From Diadema setosum (taxonomy: Eukaryota > Echinodermata > Echinoidea > Diadematoida > Diadematidae): 64,000 nt of DNA. Made by a program: the position numbers and the translations under genes. This document shows positions 47,301 through 58,122 of the stretch, piece after piece; position 1 is the stretch's first letter, and the number at the start of each line of letters is the position of its first letter. The stretch spans positions 24,914,934 to 24,978,933 of the forward strand of contig NC_092688.1 of the NCBI RefSeq assembly GCF_964275005.1, in the 5' to 3' direction. The notes below the pieces were generated by a model. That model was not told the origin of the DNA, searched no databases, and saw only the letters and a program-made list of their open reading frames with translations.

Positions 47301-48321
47301 CTACATGTTTGTAACATTTATGTACAGTTCCTCTTGTGATGCCCGCGTGACTTCAGTGTGGTCTCCTCTTCTTTTGTCCACCTTTGCGTACAAGTCTTCG
47401 ATTGATGAGGGTGTCTTTACTGTTTTGTCCACCTTTGCGTACAACTCCTCGCATGGCGGGGGTGCTGTTGATGATGTTTTTGCTGCTTTGTTCACAGTTG
47501 CATACAGTTCCTCACAAGGTGGAGATCCTGGTGTGATAGAAACCGGGTTGTCGATGTCATGGCTGTTATCTCTTCTGATAAGACTGTATTCGCTTTGGTC
47601 GAGACCGTGAGATTTGTCACAATCTATATTGTTGTAAAGGAGGTATTCAGAATTAAGGTTTCTTGCTGAAATTAAACCGGAACAAAACATGGTATCATCT
47701 CTACCAGAAATCGACTCAGAAGCCGAAGGAACCGGGCCATGGATCTGTTCCAAGTCGTCATGAGAGGTTTGATTGATGCAGTCGTATTCACTGTCCAAGC
47801 ACGAATTGCCAGAATGAGCAAAGACGAGGTCACGTCGTTCGCCAAAGTTCAGGGAATTATAACAGCTATCATCAAACAAGCACGCTTTACCACTGATAGA
47901 CTGAAAGTCATCTTTTGTCATACTGTCAGTTTTATTATCAAGGTCTACATCCTGGTATTCACAGTCTTCATAGCTGTTTGCTGCCTGTTGCAGCGATGTT
48001 TCTTGCACGCTGTGGTATTCATTGCAACCCATTCTTTTTTCTGCAGCCAGCGAAATTGTAACGGCAGGTTGAGGAACTTCCCTGTCTACATGTACCTCCG
48101 CAGTGTTCTGGTAGATGTGGTACGGGTCCCCTTGATGAGGTGAAGCGTCTCCTAATCTGTTTCCCGCATGGCTGGGTAATGGACGACCATCTGCCCCGGC
48201 GATAATACCCGAAGAGTCAACAATATTCGTCTCCCTATGATTCTGAACTGAAGTGTTTACAGTATGCATCTGCAAGTGACCGTCATCAGAGTTGCCAGTT
48301 ACCCGAGTTGTCCTGCGTCTT
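47301..48321 (-). CDS. Gene C cytoplasmic tail exon
   Basis: 1021 nt: one base, 339 codons, TAG. Acceptor TTTACTAG. LYATV (Tyr codon 47504-47502), EELYAKV (47441-47439), EDLYAKV (47390-47388) and EELYINV (47324-47322), one repeat more than gene B. SEYDCI and SEYSLI fit the ITIM consensus S-x-Y-x-x-I. YINV is a YxN Grb2-type site. The middle block YEDCEYQDVDLDNKT to LFDDSCYNSLNFGER is nearly unchanged from B while the flanks differ. Plus-strand frames here are shadows. Confidence 0.85.
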
Positions 48322-51300
48322 CTAGTAAATAGAAACGGAGGTGAATTACAATTGACACGTCCTAAGTATTTGTGTACATTACCGTAAGGATAAATTCAAG
48401 CAATTCTTGCTAATATCGCAATCCATGAATTTGACTTCTGCAGCAAAAGCATGCTAGATTAATTCCATGATCCTCCAATGTCCTCTCTAGGGCAAAATAA
48501 TGTTTCTTGCCATTTTCTTTAAATGGGATAAGAAATACGCACTACATAACATATATATAAGAGCTTGTTTCCAAATGGCGCTAAGTCCATTGAAAAATGA
48601 TAGATTTAGCGCTTTTTGGAAGCAAGCTTTTCGTATTTACACGTATGACATTATACATTATACATAACATTACATTAACTGGACACATAGTAGCGGTCTG
48701 ACACGCATCTTTCCACGGATTAACAATCATCTTCATATCATATTTACCCAATGTTAGCATTTAAGATTTGCGTATGAACTTTGACATGACTTCGATAAGC
48801 GGATGATGTTCGTGTCAGTTTAGTTTTTTTTGATATCAATAATGTATCTGGAATATTTTGAAATAATATGTACTATAAATGTACATATACATATAAATCT
48901 ATTTATCCAATAGCACCGACATTGTTAATACCCCAAAACACACGAAAATCAGTCGCACTTTGTGATTCATGGTTATACATGAACCATAATATTTACACAC
49001 AATGTTCACACCATTTCATACTATGTAACTTTATCAATAACGTAAAGCTGTAAACACGTATCTTCTCTTAAAAAAAGAATGTACTAATACTTAGCTTATA
49101 AACAAATAGAACGGGACACACCTCTTCTGACGGTAGCGACACCATGACATGAAAACTATGACAAGGACTAGAAGACCGACACCCAATAGCGCTCCGATGA
49201 TGTACGCAATAAATTCCCTTTCAGGAACTCGAGGATCTGTAAGATGATTCAATAGGTTGTTCAATCGTTTCCTGGACAAGTGATGTTTCCATATCTCTTT
49301 ATATCACACACACACACACACACACACATCTATACTACCAAGACATTTGGCAAAAATATTGTACTATTATTAACTTTTGACAAAGCAATAAGGAGTACAG
49401 GACAAAAAAAAAAAAAACGCAGAGGCAAATAAAGATATTTTACTGAATGTGTTACATTTACACGGAGACGCAACTCACTAGAAGAAGACATAGTGGTCTC
49501 ATGAAATGCCGTTGGCTCTCTGGTAGACTGTCCGTTGTCTGTAAAGTGAAAAAAAAAATACAGCGACATGATTATTTCTTTCAATGTGTGTGCGTGTGTG
49601 TATGTGTGTGTGTTGTCAAAATTGAACTGTAAATATCAAATATACAATTTCATGAAAACATTTATATCTTTGCTAGTAACAGCTCTGAAAGTCGAAGCGT
49701 CAAATTCTTTGAATATTTGAAATATTTGTTCATGTTTTATATTTTCTTATTGTTTTAATTTTTGTCTTATCCAGCTTGTTAATGATGAACCCTTGCTATT
49801 CTTTCCCAAAACAGCCTGTCTTTAAACTAATTCGGAGACAATTGTTACAAAACATTCTTTAGTAAATGACGTATTGGTCTTATAGTATTTTGGATAAGCA
49901 AACTCACTTGATGAAGGCGCTGCTTCTCTTGTTGTTGAATATGTAGTATACGGTATTTTGCCTGTGAACATTAAAAGTGTGAGTCAGCATCATCACAGAA
50001 TATAAATTATAAGATAATCTAAGTCCATGTGACGATAACCTTAATCAGAAACTTGCATTCGTGAAAATGTACTGATAGAGTAGTCATGCACTTCAATTTT
50101 TCAATTACTATAATGGTGCTAGGCTTATAATTTCTGCTCACTGAAGGAAAAATATAGCGAACGTAGTTGCTGCCTTGATGAATTAAGAAAGTGTACCCGT
50201 TTTATCTTTTTTTTTTCTTTTCAAGAGACAATTCCAAAGTAGCACTTCTGCATTCTGAGTTTTAGGTGCAGGAGAATATAGAATTTTAATTACATTTACT
50301 TCATGTTTAAGAGATATTAACCTAGTAACACCATTGGGAATTGTGCTCGAAGGAAACACTTACATAATTTATGAAAGCATAGGCAAAAAGAAAGATGAAA
50401 TTTCTGAACGAGTAAAGTCTATAAGGACACACAACTCACTTGAAGAAGACATGGTGGTCTTTAATGTCGTCAGCTCTTGGGTAGCCTGTCCCTTACCTAT
50501 TAGAAGTGAGAAAGAACAACAACATAAGTAACTTTCAAATCGATGATATTACAAAAAACATTTGCCCTGTTGGAGGCAAGTCAACATCTCAACAACTTAA
50601 ATTAGTGAAGAAAGAAACAAGAAAGACAATAAAACCAAAATACATCTTTGGACAACAAAAAGTCTTCTGGATGTTTTCATCGAAAGAAAGCAAAAAAAAA
50701 AAAAAAAGAAAAATGCTTGCGCTCAACAAGCATTTTTAGTATAGTTATTGACATTGGTTAGTACAATAAAATGATTTTTTTTTAAACAAATAAGGCCAGC
50801 AATATCACATGAAAGACATGTTTGAACACAGACACATGCAAGGGAAACTATTGATTTCACTCAAACAACAGATTTTATTCGTGCAATACTCACTAGTTGT
50901 GTTGATTGTCGTTTGTGTTGTCGATGTGCTAATATTGACACTATGCCATTCAGTATCTACAAAAAAAAAGTACACACAAAAATGGGTAAAACTGTAGTTA
51001 ATGTAACATTGGTAAACACAGAAGAATGAAAAACAAAATTCACTGAAAAAGACGGTACTGCTATTATGAACCTAGACTGGAATACACAAAGGTTTAATAT
51101 TAAGAAAAAATCATCATGAGCACTCTTCACGTACACTCTGTATTGCTACAATTAAATATCAAAATTAGCAGCTATTAATGATATTTGGTAAATAAAAACA
51201 TTACGATATTAACAGCATACAGGGCGTACGATTTTCAACTCTCATCGACTGTTAACTTGTAATCATTGTTATGTCTACTTGACGGACATAAGAAACAACA

Positions 51301-54300
51301 AACTAAACTAAAAAAAAATAGACTTGTTTGCTTTTAGTATGTCCTGCTTTCCTTTCGTTTCTAGTCTATCATAATAATCATTCCTGAAAGAAGAGACACT
51401 AATATATCATTTATTATGCTAATCCGTTTAAAGATGATATCACTAACCCATTAAATCCAAAACTCAAATGCCCATTTTTGTTTAGACTATTGTCCCCTCC
51501 ATTTTTGTGAGCCTGATAATACCAATATTTCTTGCATGAAAATAGAAAATCCAGAATGTAATTTGGATCATTGACATATCCTGATAGTTTTACCCACTCA
51601 TTGAGCACATCCAATCAATAATATTATACTAAATTTTCAATGCTGCTACATATTGCTCTGTTATGTTTTTCTTTACCTAATTTTCATGTTCCATTTTTAC
51701 TACTTTCAGCACATGTGGAAACTAATGAAAAGTTGCAACTGATTGACAAATTGCCCTACATCGACGTAAATAAGCACTGAATTGATCAGTGTTTTAGTAG
51801 TAGCCATGATAAAAAATCATGGGCGTACATACTCGAGCAGGATTCGAACCTACGACCTCCTGATCACCGGACAGGCGTCATCTCCACTAGACCACCGAGC
51901 TTTCGCCCGACAGCAAGTGTTGGTTCTAATCCTTATAGCATGCAGCGGGTACTGCTTTGTTATTCAAATTCATGAAATTCTTCCGTCGAGATGTTTTCAT
52001 TGCAACTGATTGACAAATTGCCCTACATCGACGTAAATAAGCACTGAATTGATCAGTGTTTTAGTAGTAGCCATGATAAAAAATCATGGGCGTACATACT
52101 CGAGCAGGATTCGAACCTACGACCTCCTGATCACCGGACAGGCGTCATCTCCACTAGACCACCGAGCTTTCGCCCGACAGCAAGTGTTGGTTCTAATCCT
52201 TATAGCATGCAGCGGGTACTGCTTTGTTATTCAAATTCATGATCAGGAGGTCGTAGGTTCGAATCCTGCTCGAGTATGTACGCCCATGATTTTTTATCAT
52301 GGCTACTACTAAAACACTGATCAATTCAGTGCTTATTTACGTCGATGTAGGGCAATTTGTCAATCAGTTGCAATGAAAACATCTCGACGGAAGAATTTCA
52401 TGAATTTGAATAACAAAGCAGTACCCGCTGCATGCTATAAGGATTAGAACCAACACTTGCTGTCGGGCGAAAGCTCGGTGGTCTAGTGGAGATGACGCCT
52501 GTCCGGTGATCAGGAGGTCGTAGGTTCGAATCCTGCTCGAGTATGTACGCCCATGATTTTTTTATCATGGCTACTACTAAAACACTGATCAATTCAGTGC
52601 TTATTTACGTCGATGTAGGGCAATTTGTCAATCAGTTGCAATGAAAACATCTCGACGGAAGAATTTCATGAATTTGAATAACAAAGCAGTACCCGCTGCA
52701 TGCTATAAGGATTAGAACCAACACTTGCTGTCGGGCGAAAGCTCGGTGGTCTAGTGGAGATGACGCCTGTCCGGTGATCAGGAGGTCGTAGGTTCGAATC
52801 CTGCTCGAGTATGTACGCCCATGATTTTTTATCATGGCTACTACTAAAACACTGATCAATTCAGTGCTTATTTACGTCGATGTAGGGCAATTTGTCAATC
52901 AGTTGCAATGAAAACATCTCGACGGAAGAATTTCATGAATTTGAATAACAAAGCAGTACCCGCTGCATGCTATAAGGATTAGAACCAACACTTGCTGTCG
53001 GGCGAAAGCTCGGTGGTCTAGTGGAGATGACGCCTGTCCGGTGATCAGGAGGTCGTAGGTTCGAATCCTGCTCGAGTATGTACGCCCATGATTTTTTATC
53101 ATGGCTACTACTAAAACACTGATCAATTCAGTGCTTATTTACGTCGATGTAGGGCAATTTGTCAATCAGTTGCAATGAAAACATCTCGACGGAAGAATTT
53201 CATGAATTTGAATAACAAAGCAGTACCCGCTGCATGCTATAAGGATTAGAACCAACACTTGCTGTCGGGCGAAAGCTCGGTGGTCTAGTGGAGATGACGC
53301 CTGTCCGGTGATCAGGAGGTCGTAGGTTCGAATCCTGCTCGAGTATGTACGCCCATGATTTTTTATCATGGCTACTACTAAAACACTGATCAATTCAGTG
53401 CTTATTTACGTCGATGTAGGGCAATTTGTCAATCAGTTGCAATGAAAACATCTCGACGGAAGAATTTCATGAATTTGAATAACAAAGCAGTACCCGCTGC
53501 ATGCTATAAGGATTAGAACCAACACTTGCTGTCGGGCGAAAGCTCGGTGGTCTAGTGGAGATGACGCCTGTCCGGTGATCAGGAGGTCGTAGGTTCGAAT
53601 CCTGCTCGAGTATGTACGCCCATGATTTTTTATCATGGCTACTACTAAAACACTGATCAATTCAGTGCTTATTTACGTCGATGTAGGGCAATTTGTCAAT
53701 CAGTTGCAATGAAAACATCTCGACGGAAGAATTTCATGAATTTGAATAATGAAAAGTTTATGTACAAAAACATTACATACACTTCATTATGTGCAAACAT
53801 CATACATGCCGCTTGAATTCTTACTTTCGTCCTTTATCTTTTAAAATATAACAGGGTTATGTTGTAACAGACCGTTTGTTTCACTTTCGACGGGTCGGCA
53901 AGAAGGGACTGACGTGTTCCAAACCGGGAAGTAAGTTGACCATCCGGGTAGCTCCACACACTGCAACGTAGCGCTGCCATTGATGACGTAGCCTTTGTCA
54001 CAGGTGAGAGTTATCTTGGACCCATATCTCGTGATATTTGAGTTCCAGTGACCATTTATCACATGTCCGGGGAGATTACAAAACCCTACCGAAACTATAA
54101 AAGAAGACGGAAAGAGGAATACCATGAAAGTATTTTTGTATGAATAAAGATACCAAAGGAAAGTCCGAAGGAACACAGTGATTTGGACTTTACACTCCTT
54201 GTGTCGATGAATAATGATGTTGAGTTTACATTTCTAATGAGAAATTTACACCGAAGGTCCAGATTGCATCATATTGAGCTGTTTAAATATTGCTTTATAC

Positions 54301-57300
54301 TACTGGACAATAACTGGCATGAAAGTGGAAGAAATTGTATCGGTGAAGGGTAAAAATTATTGATTAAAAAAGTACTGAATATATTCGAGGTACCAGACAT
54401 GTGGCAAGAATTGTAAGCAAAGTATGTAAAATGATTTTTGATTTTTGATAAAATTCGAAATATGAAAGTACATGAATTGATACATTGTACTGCTATCAGA
54501 TGTGTTTTTCTTTGTAGCAAGTGCATTTATGTATATCACTCCGATATTTAAAGTAAGAGTGCGCGAATCCTAGAGAAATGTGAAAACCTTAGTACTGTTC
54601 ACACTGGTCTCGGTGGTTGTCATTGAGTTTCCAAAGTCCTTTTTTTTTTCAACTCAAGAAAGGATAAATTACAGTAAGTGTGATTAAAACCATTATTCAA
54701 AATCAAATGTCTTATCATAAAAACGTCTCAATCCTGATTGGTTGTTTTTTTTTTTTCGTTTATTTCTTGTTTTGCAAATATGTCCGAGGTTAATGGGTTA
54801 AATTATTTTTGAATTAAGACTTAAATCACATTTCCAATAAACATTTGATTGAAAAGTAATACTCCTATTTGAGAGTTTAAGTGTCCATTTCAACATTTTT
54901 TGCATCGTAAATATTTTTTTTTTCTTAATTTTGGAACTCACTGTCATATAGAAAGTAGACGAAATGACCGGATCCAAGGTTTCCTTGGATGGGACATGTC
55001 CAGTTGTGTGAATAACTTTTGTCGAAAAGTACGTCGATATACGCTTTGGATTGCAAACATACACAAATTCCTCGGTGTATGACAGCAATTTCATTGTGTC
55101 TGGATTCCCTTTTGCAGGTAGATATACACTTCTCATCGGAATGAACGTCGAATTCATGTGCAGAATGAAAGGGGACTGTTTGTTGGTTGCCTTTGTAGCA
55201 TCCGAGAAATCCAGGCTCTGCTTGAAAACAGATTCATGGTTACTATGACTTGCATAACTCCCACATGATTTATTAGGGGTGGCCTGCTATTACAGAAAGT
55301 GGGGACTGTAGCGTTACCCCCTGTTCCACCCCCCCCCCCATATATACTTTTGCGCCCTTCCTACTAGGTCATATTTAAAGTTTACACAGCCACGTTAGAA
55401 AAGAAACTCCAGTACAAGTAACTATCCTATTTTTGACTTCTGCTAGCACTTTATTATATCAATATTGCGTATCAAATGGGAGTTCACTTCAATAAAACTA
55501 AACACCACATACAACAGCAACATATCTCTTTTTTTCATATGGACATGGAGATGACATGAAATAGCTTTGAATTAACTTATATGTGACAGTGCACCTCAAA
55601 ACGAACATAAAGTCGCACACACTGATTTTGCATGAGGACTTAAAATAAGTGAAATGAGTCAACCTAGCCGATCTTGACTTTTTTATATTTTCTGAAAGAG
55701 CAGGTCTTCTTTTGCATTATGCCAAAATCTAGTATCATAAAAATCGGGAAAGTTTAGTGTGCTTTTTAGCAGTTTATCTCGAACATTTTTGGTAGAATAG
55801 TGTGATTAGGTGTGTCTTTAGAGTCCCTTTTTTCATTTCTGAAAAACCTCGTACACACTTTTCACTTCCAACTCTAATAACTTTTGAAAAGATAATGCTA
55901 CTGCTTTGAATGTTGGCATTAATTATGGACAGAATATGTAAATGAGGTATGCTTAATTTCAGTTTAATCTGATAATCCCTTCATTGTCGTTACTCTGGTG
56001 GTTTACTTCCTGTTTTGTTTTGTTTTGCTTTTTTGTCCAATTCATCGCAAAGCCAGCACGGTTTGGTAAACATTGAGCACTTAAACAGACACTGTACTTC
56101 AGAGCCTCTTTTCTAAGTTCACACTTTTCCTGAGTTTGTGCTTTCTTTCCAATATTTAGATATGTTAGGAGAGTCCATATGGTTTCAGTTATACATCATT
56201 TTAAAGCTTAAAGTCTGTTCTTTCAGAATATGGTCTTAACTAAAAATTCATGTCTGGCGACTTTCTGTTTGTTTTGTGGTGCAGGGTCACATATTATGTT
56301 GTTTCTTTGTGTTTTTTTTTATATTTTAGAAGAACTGTTGACATGTGCCTGCATATATATAAATATACCTGATATAAACTATATGAACGTTTATATTTTG
56401 TGCGGCGTTGAATATGACACTGTAGTGTTAATAGTCTTACCTCGGCATTTGAGTCGCACACCGTTGTGCCGGGAACAGTGAATGAATGTCAGGGGGCAAT
56501 CTTTTAAACGTTGGAACCTGTAGGAATCTGTGCAGTAATTTCATATACTATAGAGTTAGAAACATTTGACTATTTTATCAAACCCTGGTTAACAAAACGT
56601 AACAATAGTTTTATTCTTTTTTATCCACAACGTTATAATATTATAGATACATCATGGAAGAAAAGATGTCTAGAAATACATGGAATAGTAGAAATTCCCT
56701 TTTCGGAGTATGTGACAAGATAGCCACTCTTGGGAATGTACATTATTCTATCATAAACTTGAGAAATGTGAAATAGTAATTGATTCCGCATACAAACCCA
56801 GCTTCTAGAAACAACATTTTGCTTTACCACCTCCCCCTCAAGCCCACCCCGCTTATTTTCAGAGTATAACATTTATTGATATAATGCTAATTTCGCAATT
56901 CTGTTTAAACTACGTTCATGAAGTCATAGTCACCGCTTTGATATAACAATTGAAATTTCCTTCCCAGCATTCTTTTACTTGGTCACATCTGGCAAACTTG
57001 TTCATTGTTTGTTTGTTTCCAGGATTTTGTAAACATAAAATTAGAATAAATAAAAATCTCAACTTTATTCATCTTCAGTGATCGTTTGTTTCTATGAATA
57101 TTGCATACATTGCAATTAATGCAAATTATTCAATATGTTTTGCAATTTGACGTATTGGTTTCATCTCCTTATCTCTCTCTCTCTCTCTCTCTCTCTCTTA
57201 ATCGACGTGCTTGATAATAAAGCTATACCTTGAGGTGGACATGATACGCGCTGGGTCTTTCTCCTTGTTGCTGTACTGGGCAAAGTCTGAGCCGAATACT

Positions 57301-58085
57301 TCTCTGCCGCTGGGAAGCCGAGCTCCCAGCAGACCAAGTCAGCAGCTCTAGTGTTAAAGTCATCGTAGCAGACATATCCCTCTGATCCGAGGGCAACTAA
57401 ACCTTCCAGCGGAGAGAGCCCATCAACCAGCCTCACAGAGGATGTTCCTTGAAAAAATTGGAATGGTATATGTAACACGGTATAGGAATGAACTTTGAAG
57501 CGCTTCATTTCTTGTGACCGTGCATCACAAAACAAATAAAAACTCGCACCCCTTGATTTTACTTGAGGACTTAAGAAAGGTGAAACGGGACAACCTAGTC
57601 AATTTCAAGTTTTCCATATTTTCTGAAAGAGCTATTCTTCTTCTACAGTATTCCTGAGTTTGGGATCATAAATTGAATGGGTAAGGGGGTTTTCAGCAGT
57701 TTTTGTATAACCCTTTTTTTTTCTGGTAGAGTAGTGTGACAATTTTTTTTTTCGTAGAGGCCCCTATTCATTTCTTGAAAATCCTTTGCACACTCTTCAC
57801 TTTCAACTCTAATAACATTTGTAAGGATAATGTTACTGCCTTAAAAGTTGACATTTATCATGGACAGAATGTGTTAATTAATAGAGCCGGCTCAGTTTCA
57901 GCTTAATCTGATAATCCCTTCATTGTTGTTGCTTCAGTGGTTAACGTCATGTTTTTGTCACATTCATGGCACAGGTAGCACGGCTTCGTAAAAATTAAGC
58001 ACTTGAATAGACCCTGTCAGAGCCTCTTTTCTCTGTTCAAACTTTTTTTTTTTTAGAGTGTAGGGTTTATTTCTGATGTATATAC

Positions 58086-58122
<37 letters not shown>

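Noticed and set aside
51749..53660. Six repeated 75-residue open frames (MISVLVVAM...)
   Set aside because: They translate the antisense of the tRNA-derived SINE unit; their identity reflects DNA repetition, not protein selection.
51735..53746. CRISPR-like array or a cluster of working tRNA genes
   Set aside because: The 267-bp units have no spacers and the context is eukaryotic. The tRNA domains have mismatched D and anticodon stems and a C at the position expected to be T before the anticodon, so they are SINE heads rather than genes.
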